Position numbers and translations under genes: made by a program
Notes under the pieces: generated by a model
Seen by the model: only the letters and a program-made list of their open reading frames with translations
What the model was told of the DNA's origin: nothing
Database searches by the model: none
DNA from: Gnetum montanum
Taxonomy: Eukaryota; Streptophyta; Gnetopsida; Gnetales; Gnetaceae
Assembly (NCBI GenBank): GCA_015680685.1
Contig: MNCI01037704.1
Location: forward strand, 72,181-136,180
Reading direction: 5' to 3'
DNA length: 64,000 nucleotides
In this document: positions 46,276-57,352 of the stretch, one piece after another
How the letters are laid out: every line of letters begins with the position of its first letter
Position numbering within the stretch: position 1 is the first letter of the stretch

Positions 46276-47478
46276 TGAGTATCATTGAACTTATAAAAGG
46301 GGGATGAATAAGTTCCCCAAATTAAAATTTTCAGCTTCAAAGATTACAACCAATTTTAACATGGTTCCCCAACTTGGGTAGTCCACACTTGGATGGTAGA
46401 TCACTTGCAAACCTCTAAACTTTATTCCTCTTAAAATGTGATTTGAAGGATATAAAACCCTATACATATCTAAGCTCCCCTCCAAAGTGATTCAAAACCA
46501 CAAATCCAATTAACCCTACAAGGTCTTGATAAGCTTAGAAAGTGGTTTCTAGGATCCCATGACCTTTACAACTTGAGCTCCACCCTAGAGTGTTCTGGCA
46601 CTACACTAACACTCAATCCTGCAAGATCTCACCAAGCTTAAGGACAATGACTTCTTACAAGAAGTACATCAACCCTGTAGGGCACAAAAGATAAACAAGA
46701 CTTACATAGAAAGGATGCAACTAATTTGCTATTCCTTGCACTTTGAGGCACAAAAAAATAGATCTCTTACAATAGTACAAAAGATAGTACATTGAGGCAC
46801 AAAAATACAATAAAATAATATGCACAATGATTGCTTGATGTTAACATTTTCTTGCATTCAACACTTGCACATTCCACAAGAAAATGAAGTCTTCTTATAG
46901 CCTTAAGTTTTCTAAAATCACCTCAAAATTCATGCAATGTCTATCTAATGGTCACTAGAGACATCTTCTTCAATACTGGGACATTGCTCTACATTAGACC
47001 TACATTCTAGATATACATCTTTCTCACAAAGGAGACGTCTACATGTAGACGTCTTCTCTAAATAGTAGACATCTACTATTTTTTCTAGACGTCTTCTCTA
47101 CTTCATCTATGTCCCAGCAAAGATGTCTTCGACTTCTTATAAATGTCTTCTCAAATATGAGCTTTTCTTTTGAAGGCTTCCTTTTGTTGATATGGTTCAT
47201 CCCTAATCTTGGTAACTTTTCATTTTACTATAGGCTTCATCTTTGTCATTGCTCTCTCTTAAGTCCTTATAGACATCACTTTGACATCTCATTGTAGCTC
47301 TTGGATCTTCAATCTTATCCAGTAGGTTCTTGTGATTTCTACTTTGGCATCTCTTTATTTATGACATTTCTTAGGCTCTCCTTGTGGTCTCCATGTTCTT
47401 GTTTTATAATCAAAATAATAACACAAGCATCATTGTTCTCCATTTTTTTTAAGGACTTGACATACCAAAATGTCAACA
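46276..47478 (-). mobile_element. 5' LTR of the copia-type element
   Basis: In plus coordinates it runs from TGAGTATCATTGAAC to ATGTCAACA. It is next to the PBS on the left and TSD ATCTT (47479-47483) on the right. Confidence 0.9.
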
Positions 47479-48292
47479 ATCTTAGGTGATAATCACTTCT
47501 ATCATGAGCCTGACATCTCTCCCTATCATGATTTTTGTACCTTTTTGGCTCTATTAGAATCCATAGATGATTGTGAGGAGGAAGAGAAAGAAATTGGAGA
47601 ACAATGCCAGCTATTTCTCCTTCTCTAACTCTAGTATTTATCTCCTTGTGACCCAGCAAAAACTCTAGGCCTTAAGTCCTACTTGTACTTAAAGTTCTTT
47701 GCTTTTCTTCTTGGTGTCTCTATGAGGGATGAATGTAGTTTCACCTTGAAAAGTTCTTCTAGAAAAATAATAGGCATTTGGAAATGGAATTCATGATCAT
47801 GGTAGAGTTTCTCTACTACAAATGCATCACCATCAAGTTCTTCCAGAACAACACAAGCACTAACATGATTCCTCTTGTTATGCTTGTTTTTTATTTCCAT
47901 AGCAGTGTCTCTCTGCACTTATGCCTCTATGGGTTAAAATTGGGTCTTGTCATGTGTTTGGTCACATGGTATCCTTATTGCTCATTGCTCTAATTCATTC
48001 CTCTTAAAGCTACGTGAAGCAAGGTGGGTGTTGAACACTCTAGAGGCAAAAAGATGTTGCCCTATAGGTCTCTCCACCTCAACTACCCATCTTGGTGAAA
48101 GATGAATGTAAAATCAAGGTAATAAGGATCATTATGACCATATGAGATTGTTATTTGTATAGGAAGATCATTGTGAGCATATGAGATTATTGTTTGCATA
48201 GGCATACTCCAGTCTTTATTGTCATTTATTCTATCATTACTCCTTTGTAGCTCTTTGGTTGGTGATAGTTTTTTCTTAAGCGTTGAAGCCAT
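47479..48292 (-). pseudogene. Gag of element B, N-terminal part
   Basis: The start ATG at 48292 gives MAST..., which aligns with MASSQ... at 28341. YYLDFTFIFHQDG (48120-48083) matches YVPDFTFILHQDE of the other gag. A decayed stretch at 47918-47679 precedes the break at 47483, where the copia-type element is inserted. The reading then continues at 42230. Confidence 0.8.
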
Positions 48293-48417
48293 GTTATATA
48301 TGTGACACTTGGTGAAGTGTGTGTGTTACTAGGATTACTTAAAGATATGAAGATTAACTTTACAATTCTTAATACAATGAACTTTATAAGATTAATTACT
48401 TAGCACACATTAATACA

Positions 48418-48435
48418 TCCCTAGCAACAGTGCCA
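48418..48435 (-). other. Primer-binding site of element B
   Basis: The minus strand reads TGGCACTGTTGCTAGGGA, tRNA-Asp type, one base inside the LTR edge at 48437. Confidence 0.8.
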
Positions 48436-48436
48436 A

Positions 48437-49306
48437 TGATGAGTGCTAGAGCAATCCCAACACTCTACCATACAAATCACAAGTGTTCGCAAGTGACCAG
48501 ATCATAATTTGTGGATGGAAAATGTTATTATGCTAGTAATTGATGTTAAACTTATGCTCGTTGTCTTTTCACCTTGAGTTAGTGAAGTCTAAGTGTATGG
48601 TTTAACTCATAGTAAGGCGTATATTAAGTGATATTGTATAGCTTGTTTGACTCCTAAGAGTAAACATAACAAAAATGAAGTTAAATGATAAGTCTAAGTA
48701 ATGAAAAGAATGTAAATCTATTCTAGCCTATAGCAATGAGCATCAATTCCTAGTTTACCAAACATGCCTTGGACTCATGTAACTAGTACTAGGATTACTA
48801 AATGAATTCAATACTGAGAAAATCAACTGAAACTACTATTGCGTTACCAAATGATTAAACTTTAATGCTCAAAAACAATTTTACTCATTCCACTTTACTA
48901 ATAAGTAAGTAAAATAAGGTTCTTGGAAAATATAAATGATTAAGATAAGAAAATAATAAAATTATGCTAGGTAAAAAATAGCACTAAGTGGATGCTACAA
49001 TGATAAAAAGCAATCTCAATCTTTAATGTCATCATGAATTACATCCAAGTATAATTCACTTAAATAAATATTTTGTGAAATTGATGAACATCACACTATG
49101 GGCATTCACTAACTAAGAAAACAAACTATAAGAGTTTTCTTAAGACTTGGAATGAAAAATTGTTGATTGTGCATCCAAGTGTCAGTATTTATAGGGTTGC
49201 ATGCATCTTGAGACATTGTATCAATGATGTTGTAGCATGGATTACGACATCATTGCTATGATATTGTAGATACGATATCACAACAAATGAAACTTTGACT
49301 TTATCA
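48437..49306 (-). mobile_element. 5' LTR of element B
   Basis: 870 bp. The inner edge TGATGAGTGC is clear. The outer edge (TTATCA at 49306) is placed where copia integrase similarity begins on the other side. The minus-strand TATA box is 49186-49193, and an ATATC-rich U3 lies at 49215-49285. Confidence 0.75.
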
Positions 49307-51095
49307 GTAGGTCCATTGTATTTTTCATAATGGTGTAGATGTCTTTGAATTTTATTATTACCTCATGCTTGTTTTTCATGTTGTATGTTCAAGTATTTTT
49401 TGAATAGCCATCTACCATGACAAGAGGATAATTAGCTCCTCCTATTAAGGTGATAGATATTTGTCCAATGATATCCATGTGAAGAAGATCAAGAGAGTTT
49501 TCATTTGTTTCTTTGGCATTTTTTGTTTTTTGTTTGTTTGTTTGTTTGTTTTAGTTTTTTTTTTTTTTTTTTGCATAGTAGGAGTATGAGGATTGATAAT
49601 TTTTTTTTCTTGAATTCAAATCTCACATTTTTCTTTGGAAGTATCTTTGATTGAAATTCCAATTAGTTTTTCAATTTTGACATTTTCTCCAAATTTTTGT
49701 ATGAGCTATGCATCAATTTTTTTTTGTCAAATTTTAGCTTCTTCTTCATTTACTATTTGGTTCTCTAAGGTGCTTTGATATGGGTCTTTATGAGGTTTTT
49801 TTGTTTTTTGTTTTAAAGTTGTGATCTAGACTATCTTGGTTATTGTGATGTATGAGGTTTCCTTTCATCTTAAAATGATTACATTCTATGTTGTAGATTT
49901 TATAGCTACAAGATTCTATTCTAATGATTTCTTCTTTATTTTGGCTTTTGATGATGCACCAGTCATTTTTAAAGCTACTTTGTATTCCTTTCTTAGTCAT
50001 TTATCCTACTAAGATAAGAGGATTTAAAAGATTAAGTACATAGTAGACATCAGTGATGGCTATAACTTTGTTATTAAGTAGTTTGATAATTTAATTTCCA
50101 ACTCCTTATATATTGAGATGTCTACTATCTCCTATTTCTATGTTGTTCATCTTACTTGATTTGTATTGTAGAAGATGAGACTTGTATGGTGTCATGTTAT
50201 TAGAACATCCACTATCTATTATCCAAAATTCTTAGTTAATTAAATTGCTAAAAATGAGAGCTTTAATGTTACCTTGATTTTTTTCTTGAGTTGTTGTTGT
50301 GCCTTCTTGTTGATTCTTACATTGGAGTTGTAAAGCTTCAATTGTAGTGTTGTGCCAACATGTTTCTATGATGTGGCCTCTTTTGTCACAAAGTTTACAT
50401 GAAGGTATTTATGTATTTCTTTGTTCTTGTAAATTCCATCTTCCTCTTGTGAAGCCTCTACCTCTATTATATCTTTGTAGAATTTCTATCATGTCTAAAT
50501 TTCTTTGGTCTTGTAAATAACTTCTATTAAACCTTTTTCTTCCTCTTCCTCTATTGTATCCTTCTCTTCCTCTAATGGCTAGGAAGACTTGCTATTTATC
50601 ATGTCTGTTCATTCTTAGACTTTCTAATGTTCTAATCTAGACAACTAGGTCATTAATGGTGAGTTTTTTTAATTCTTTATTTTGTAGAAAATTCATCATC
50701 ATATTTTGATATCTAGAATTATTATAAAAGGCTACTATAAATTTGTGCATTTTTTAATGTTGAGTAAAGCTACATCCAAATTCATTAATATTTTTAATGC
50801 TAGTATACATGCTTGCAAAAAAAATCTTTAATATCTTCATTCCTCATGATTTCTAATTTATTACATTGGATTCTGTATAGCAGTTATTTTGTATGTTAAA
50901 TGTTGATAAGATAGTTTGACCATACTCTTTAATATACTTCTTTGGTAGTCTTCAATGAGCACAATCTTCTAGTTATCATTTCTAACACATTAAAAATGAT
51001 AATCATACTAGCATGTGTGTATTTTTTTCTTTTACTTTTATTCTTCTAAGATTTCTTGAATTAGAATATCTTATTTGGATTTATTTTTCTCTTTT
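49307..51095 (-). pseudogene. Ty1/copia gag-protease-integrase fragment
   Basis: Second copia element, different from the one at 42231. On the minus strand: the tail of gag (NKLEIMRNEDIKDF near 50840, then LTINDLVVWIRTLESLRMN near 50650), Arg/Gly-rich stretch, an intact CCHC knuckle CKLCDKRGHIIETC (50358-50399), protease loop IIDSGCSNNMTPY (DSG at 50208-50216), a pre-integrase region with MTKKGIQSSF (50000) and the start of integrase LLHMDIIGQISITLIGGANY (about 49500-49440). RT is absent because the fragment ends at the LTR of B. Its gag start is cut by the LTR of C at 51096. Confidence 0.85.
49520..49572. repeat. TTTG and poly-T simple repeat
   Basis: Five TTTG units followed by about 22 T. 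They lie within the copia fragment and disrupt its pre-integrase region. Confidence 0.85.
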
Positions 51096-51953
51096 TGATG
51101 AGTGGCTAGGTACCCGTACACTCAACCATACGAATACGAGTGTTTCACACACGATCCGATTGAACTCTGCAAACGGACTAGTTGTGGTATCTAGATAGTT
51201 ACTCGTTGATTACATTTCAATATCTTCCAACCTAGACTAGTATTTGCTTTGTCATGTATGGTTTAGTCCAGAGTGAGGTGTATGATGTGTTCCTAAACTA
51301 ATGCTACTCCTGGAGGCGATGGAAAATAATCTTAGCTAAGTTAGGAGGGAAAAGGGAGAGAGAGAGCTATAATAAGAGGAGATAGGGAGAGAGAATCTCA
51401 GCTAGCCTAAGTGTGATGAGCATCCATTCCTTAATCATCTGTACACATCTTAGGCCTTGTGCACAACTGCCACTGTGATGACCAAGTGCATGGCTCGAGT
51501 ACACTACTGGGATACCAAGCAATCACACGTAGATGCTCATGATTAAGTTGTACTCCTTTCATATTTAATAACAGTTAAAATTAAATAATTAAACTAAGTG
51601 AATGCTACAATGATGAAGTAATCTCAATCTTTATTTCCAATCCTATGCATGTCCAAGTATGCCACACTTGAATAAAGGATGTTGTACAATTACAATCAGC
51701 ACACTACGAGCATGAACTAGGAGAAAGGGTTGATGGGAACTAAAAAATGAACTAACTTCTATCTACTAACTAAAAAACTAAATAACTTAAGACTAACTCC
51801 TCTTGTGCACCTACATGTGTATTTATAGGCTCACACAGGAGTCATGATATTGTGTATCCAATATCATTATTTGGGCTACGATATCACATAGCCGATATCG
51901 TAGATCCAATATCGAGGGTTCGATATCATAGCTTGATGAATCACAATTCATCA
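51096..51953 (-). mobile_element. 3' LTR of element C
   Basis: 858 bp. The inner (right) edge follows the PPT and, on the minus strand, starts TGATGAATTGTGATTC. The left edge TGATGAGTGGC is the complement of the GCCACTCATCA-type end, and GTACACTCAACCATACGAA matches the complement of 28158-28180. The minus-strand TATA box is 51820-51827. U3 carries at least seven GATAT/ATATC words. Confidence 0.88.
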
Positions 51954-51970
51954 TACCCCCACTACTAAAT
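51954..51970 (-). promoter_or_regulatory. Polypurine tract of element C
   Basis: The minus strand reads ATTTAGTAGTGGGGGTA immediately before the LTR start. It differs at two positions from the tract at 33235-33251. Confidence 0.8.
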
Positions 51971-52162
51971 GAAAACTTATCCTTGAGGCAAACTGAGAAC
52001 AAGCCCCATTGATTACACAATGGATAGGTATGGGATTATTGATTGACAGGGAATTTATTCATGCCATAGTGGAGAACTCAATAGAAAAAAATTGGGACAC
52101 ATACAAAAAATGCAAAATCACAAAATTATAGAATTTTGTGGAACTCATGTGGTTCCAAGTGG

Positions 52163-52474
52163 TGGTGGCTCCTCCATGGGTTGCTTCCCTTTGTCTTGTG
52201 CTCCAAGTTTTGGAATTTGTTGACATTGAAGTAGTGCTTGAAGCTTTTCCTCTTTCGTTTAGGGAGTGGTGGCTCCTCCATGGGTTTCTTCCCTTTGTCT
52301 TGTGCTCCAAGTTTTGGAATTTGATGATATTGAAGTAGTGCTTGAAGCTTTTCCTCTTTCATTTAGGGAGTGGTGGCTCCTCCATGGGTTGCTTCCCTTT
52401 TTCTTGTGCTCCAAGTTTTGGAATTTGATGATATTGAAGTAGTTCTTGAAGCTTTTCCTCTTTCATTTAGGAAT
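52163..52474 (-). repeat. 104-bp tandem repeat, three copies, inside the extra ORF
   Basis: The marker GGCTCCTCCATGGG recurs at 52167, 52271 and 52375, an exact period of 104. Because 104 is not a multiple of three, successive copies on the minus strand are read in different frames. Confidence 0.9.
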
Positions 52475-55209
52475 CCTGTGCCATCCATGTTGATGCTCCA
52501 ATGTTTGATGGAGTCTGCACCTCCCATGGGCATGGTAGTTGCAGAAACATCTTATTTTCTTTGATGTACCAAATCAAAAACAACCATTGTTCCTCCTCGA
52601 AGGCTTTGGCTTTCTTTTTGTACTCTTAAAAATCTGTAAGCCATCGAGCTAGATTTGTTATGACATCCTTTTATCTTTGGTAGCTTGCCTTAACCACCTC
52701 TAGTTTAGAATTTTCAACTTCCATCTTTTGAAACATTTTCTTGTGTTCTCCAAATTCTGCTTCATATTTGGCATAGGTGGTAGCTACTTGCCCCTCAAGC
52801 TCTATCCTCTGGTGTCCTACTATTAACATGGCTAGATTGGCATACTGCAAGTTTTCCAATTCAATGTACTCTGTAAGATCTTGAATCTGTAGGTCTCGAA
52901 TTTTAATTTTTTCCTTGTGGGCAAATGCATATGTGTCCAATATGGCCCACCAATCAGTGTGTTGAGCACTGAAAATGTTGATGTGGGCCTTGGCCATATG
53001 GATCTCCTTCTCAATGATTTTCTTATACATTCCCACCTAGTCTTGAAAGTGCTCCTTTAATTTCTCATGCTGCTTGGCCTCGTTTTGCCATGCACTTATT
53101 TCGATGGCCATCTTTTGATGGCTTGCATGTACCTCCTCCATAGAGAGGGTTCAATTTTCTCTGGCCAAATGGTTCATATCTTGATTGAGCATGATTAATT
53201 GTTCTCATAGCTATTGAAAGTTTCCTTTGAGAGAATTCTCTATTTTTCCATAGTGGTCAATCAAATATTTTCAATAGCGAGCTATTTATTCTCCTCTTGT
53301 AAGGTTCTTAGTGCCTTAGCGTGTGCATAGGTTTGCACTTGTGCCTTGGAGGCATCCCAGTCAACCTTCTCTTTCTCCTCCACCACTCTCTTATTGTCTA
53401 CCAACAATTTGTTGAGTTGCTTGGTCCTGAAGGTGTCTAGCTGGTCTACGGGAACAAATTGAGAGGGATCCCGTTGTGTAACTTGCAGGGTTATGAGCCT
53501 CTCTTGGAGTTTTGCTAACTTCGCTTGTAGGTGCTTGGCCCTTATCTCTGCCATGACCAACTTTCTCTTGGTAGAGATGAGGTCTGATTGTGTTGCCTTG
53601 ACATCTTATGGGATGTCAAACAAGGACGTCATTACTTATCCTTTTTGTAGCAACCAATCAAGCACATCCTCATGCTCTACAAGAGTCATCGAAGGACTGA
53701 CCAATGTTTGAACATCACATGCTCCCATGAAGTCTGTCGATGGCACAACAAGGATGTTGAAGGATTCTTTGATGTGGTCTGTGACACTTCTATAGCTCTT
53801 ACTACATCCTAATGCTGCATGACCACCATTGTGGCCCCTTCAGTAGTCTTGAGTTACACCTAAAAGGATGTAGCATTCCCTAAAACCTGTTGTGACCACT
53901 GAGTCTCCCCTCCTCCTTTTTGAATGGACACCTCAACTTGTGCGCGATCTATAGAGATAGTGGGTTGTATGGTATCGTCGATGACGTGGAAGAGATTGGT
54001 ATCGTCGATGACGTGGAAGACATTGGTATTGTCGATGACGTGGAAGAGATTGGCATCATCATGACTCCCCTAACTAACCATCTCAACAATGGCCGTGAGG
54101 TGGCTCATCGATAGTTACTAATCCTATGACGGTGGTGGTGGTTGATCTTGCTAGCTCGTGCTAGGCCCTACTTTTTGTTGTTGACTAGGCCCTATGGTTG
54201 GACATTGACTAGGCCCTGTAGTTTAACTTGCAGTGGGTCCCACCATTTGTTCTTGCTCTTGTTCTAGCTCTGGCTCTAGTGTCTCACCAACACTTTTCCT
54301 TGGAGCTTGTTGCTTTAGCAGTTTAGTGAATGAACCATTTTGGGCTATTTTGGGGATGTTATTGGTGTACCCCAGAATACCAACACACTTGCACAACTTC
54401 CTGATGAGATAAGGGAAGGATAACACGAAATTCTCTATCTTACGTTCTTTGAATTACCTTAAGATCTCCATGAGATATAGATGAGGTAGGTTAGCATTAA
54501 CCTTTCCCATCAATATAGCACTTTGTCTTGCCAGATATGTTGAAATCCTGTTTAATCCTTTTGTGGGAAAGATGTGATAAGTACCAATCTTGAAGTAGAT
54601 TCTCTCTTCCAACGTCAACTCTCCATATATCTTATCTTCCTTACTGTACGCCCTATTCAACCAAACCTTTTGTGCATCAGCATCAAAGTGAGTGGATAGG
54701 TGAGCAACCTTCAGCTCTGTATTTGAAAGGTTTAACACTTCCAAAATGGACTTGGTAAAAAAATTGATAGAAAAACCACAAATGTCAACTGTGGTGCCTT
54801 GTTCCTTATTGTGCCAAAATTGGTACATTTCTCCTAAGCACCAAGCATTGCTTTTGGAGAGGATAGGCCATAATGGAGACCCTTTGAGCTAGTCCCTAAT
54901 GACCTCGGGAGCAAATTTCGTGAAGGGTCCAAAGTTCAATTCCATGATCACTACAGCTAATGTGAACCTTTCACAAATGGCCTAAACACACTCCAGGGAC
55001 AATGTGAGGTGTTGTCCCTGTTCAAGTTTTGTAGAAGCTCCACCATCTACTTGTCCCAATTGTATAGTAGTAGGAGTCTTTTGATGGATACTAAATAACT
55101 ATGCCTCCAGCTCTACACGTTGTTTAGCAAACACTTGTCCTCTACCTCTCCTGGCTCACTTAGACACACCTTGAGAAGGACGTTCTTATTCTCCACACTT
55201 TGGGACCAT
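52475..55209 (-). pseudogene. Long non-pol ORF of element C, coiled-coil, env position
   Basis: The likely start ATG 55209 is preceded by a splice-acceptor consensus. One frame can be followed to about 53900, with stops. The first part (55209-54220) is globular: YQFWHNKEQGTTVDICGFSI, LTLEERIYFKIGTYHIFP, LARQSAILMGKVNANLP and VLSFPYLIRKLCKCVGI. This pattern resembles the putative plant transposon protein domain seen in non-autonomous plant retroelements. A Glu/Gln/Pro-rich part with a 9-residue repeat follows, then a long heptad-like coiled coil (53560-52671) with LQAKLAKLQERLITLQ and LEGQVATTYAKYEAEF. There is no signal peptide, membrane segment or pol motif. Frame changes occur near 53700 and 53150. 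I cannot name its function. Confidence 0.65.
53974..54054 (-). repeat. 27-bp in-frame tandem repeat in the extra ORF
   Basis: Three units of exactly 27 bases (53974-54000, 54001-54027, 54028-54054). On the minus strand each codes nine residues of the type TNLFHVIDD; the plus frame reads GIVDDVEEI. Units differ at one to three bases. The length keeps the frame open on both strands. Confidence 0.9.
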
Positions 55210-55250
55210 CTGCAATCACACGGGGCCAATCATTAGTAAGGTTGTTTGAA
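55207..55250 (-). promoter_or_regulatory. Splice-acceptor consensus before the extra ORF
   Basis: On the minus strand, TTACTAATGATTGG (branch-point-like TACTAAT) lies about 25 bases before GTGATTGCAG, which directly precedes ATGG at 55209. The branch sequence and AG spacing fit plant introns. In Athila-type elements the post-pol ORF is thought to be expressed from a spliced RNA. Confidence 0.45.
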
Positions 55251-56640
55251 AAAGTTAAGTTATACCTTACTTCTTTCCTTAATGAATTTGTTTCTTATTC
55301 CATGTGATTTAAAGATAGAAATTTTATGGAAATGTCCCCAAAAGGTTGTAATATGTGACTTACTTTTCTTACGTGGTTTCAATGCTTAATTTCCTAGTAT
55401 AGATAAGGAGATGAAATTTTTTTGGCACATGTTCACTATTTTTACAACTAATTACCCTTGATAGTGTCCTTTGGGTATTTGTACATAGGAACATTTGAAT
55501 TGGAAGGATGATAAGGGAAAGAAGAACATTGGTAATACTTGGAGGGTATAAGATGATGTGTGAGAGATGTGTGAAAAGTGCAAATTATAAAGATTACGCA
55601 AGTGGGTCCTCCCCAAAGTAGGTTCCAACCTATAATTTCCTTGTGTAACCACACCTTAAAATGTCCGTAGGCACTAGAAGGGTTAAATGTAATCCACACT
55701 AATTTCACAAAACACACACATGTAGATAGCATCGCAATGAGATATGAATCCCATGCTACCCAAGTCATGAGTCACAACTACATGAACAACAAGTTGAGGT
55801 GAATTATAGAAGGGATCGTAGAGATTGGGACATGAGGTAAATGACTCAGGGCACAAAGAATCCTACGTGTAAGGCATGATTAGTGTGTCATTAACATGTC
55901 ACTCCAAAATCAAGACCATGTCCATTCTACTAATTAGTGACATCACATTGCTTCATCCCAAGGAGAGACAATTGTAAGAGCATCATAACAGCAAGGTGTA
56001 CGATCACTTGGCATTTCATTCAAGGCAGGAGTGATGTTGCTTTGTGGTACTCAATTTTTTTTGAAGTATTGCTTGATCTAGAGAAGCCACCTACCTTCAG
56101 GCATGGGTGCATGTCTTTCCAATGGGACCCCCTAGAATAGCATTATTATTATTTTTTTGGTTGAGTGCTTTTTGATTACTCTTACTCTCATTTTTCATTA
56201 GATCTACAAGGATCTCAATACAACCAAGCTACATGATAACTCCTATAGATGTTACCAAAGAGAATCCACAAGTCCCCTTAATGTCACACCCTAATCATTC
56301 CCTCTTGGTCCATCCTTCTTCATTCTAGGTACAATAGCATAAAATTACTTTAAGTTTTAATGATTAGGAATATCATTTCATCTAGAGTAGAACCTATTAT
56401 TAATAGAATGGATGGATGGATGTTGTGGGCTCACTATCCAAATAATTAGTCACCTGAGACTTGATAGCATAAAACAACACCTCAACTAATGGGTCACATG
56501 ACTGTTTAATTTGCAGATGAGATTACTTATAAAAATATAAGAAGGTAAAAAGGAAAAAAGATCAAACAATAAGTTGAAAAGTAAAAAACTGAAGTTTTTT
56601 TTTCAAAATTAAAGAAAATGAAAAACATTTACTAATCTTG
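55251..56640 (-). mobile_element. Conserved spacer of element C
   Basis: Homologous in patches to 35231-36748 of B. The shared block lies at 55601-55627 (complement of CAAGTGGGTCCTCCCCAAAG), and the CTACCTTCAGGCATGG word at 56090-56106 is also shared. Two overlapping minus-strand frames near 55450-55770 have no recognisable domain and fall on the conserved non-coding block, so I do not call them genes. Confidence 0.6.
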
Positions 56641-56644
56641 CTTG

Positions 56645-57079
56645 TTAGAATGGAGGATACCACCCATAACTAAACAGTTGAGCATAGCTAGGATTAATAA
56701 ATGAAAGGTTAGGATCCTTGCATGTTGGAAATATTGAGATCCAGGCATATCCAAACCACTGGGTGTCTTTTGATGTGGTGGTTGGAACATACCCCATGTG
56801 GGGTTCACACATTTGATTATGGTAAGCATAGTGGGGTAATTTATAAGATGTAGTCAATTGATAAGTGGTTGACCCACTATGGCACCCATGACCATAAGAT
56901 GGTATGCAAGGATTGGTATGTCTCCCTACATGACGATATTCATTGGGTTGTATGGTTGTTGGAGTATTTATTGGTGGCCCTGAGAAGGTAGGTGTTGGGT
57001 TTGTGGAGGAAGATGCACCACAGTGTTGGACTTGTGCTATGTTGAAGGATAAAATAGCATAAAATTTCAAGACCCTCAT
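56645..57079 (-). pseudogene. Ser/Thr/Pro/Tyr/His-rich C-terminal ORF fragment of element C
   Basis: 144 codons open on the minus strand, low-complexity, rich in Pro, Ser, Thr, Tyr and His, ending FSYGWYPPF. It lies just upstream of the spacer, where the end of gag or pol would be. Its composition resembles the Pro/Tyr-rich linker of the gag at 30200-30500, but there is no alignable motif. The upstream part is cut off, probably by the Tat/Ogre-like element that begins near 57.1 kb. Confidence 0.4.
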
Positions 57080-57352
57080 GCTTCAATAGGGTATTGGAAT
57101 TTAGGTAAGGACTTCCACAAGTGTAGCATCATGACAATTTAGCAGGAAAATGTAGGCACTAAGGGTACATTTTCTAGTCCAGCAAGTTTTCTATCTCTAG
57201 AGTTGACAGGCCCAATGGACTCTCTGGCCTGCCCAACTGGACAATTGACCTAGCTGGCAGTCTACCCAGAAACTATGCTAGGAGTTGTTGAAAGTGTTTG
57301 GGATGAGCAAAACAGTTCAGAAAGTTTTCTAGTGAAGAAGTTTGCTACGCTA

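Larger units (their letters stand above)
42231..47478 (-). mobile_element. Complete non-autonomous Ty1/copia-type element (gag only)
   Basis: 5,248 bp with LTRs of 1,203 bp (5', right) and 1,193 bp (3', left), TSD ATCTT, initiator-Met PBS and PPT. The 2.85-kb interior carries a copia gag at its 5' side and about 1.1 kb of non-coding sequence next to the 3' LTR. No protease, integrase, RT or RNase H motif is readable. It lies in the charged segment of element B gag; removing it with one TSD copy rejoins the gag similarity. It is younger than B. Confidence 0.88.

Noticed and set aside
55448-55768. Minus-strand 106-codon frame with Cys and Tyr-rich sequence
   Set aside because: It coincides with the conserved non-coding block; the equivalent frame in B (35425-35652) is unrelated in length and phase apart from the block itself.
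57110-57340. An exact left boundary for the Tat/Ogre-like LTR
   Set aside because: Several TG dinucleotides are possible and there is no 3' LTR in the window to align, so I left it approximate.
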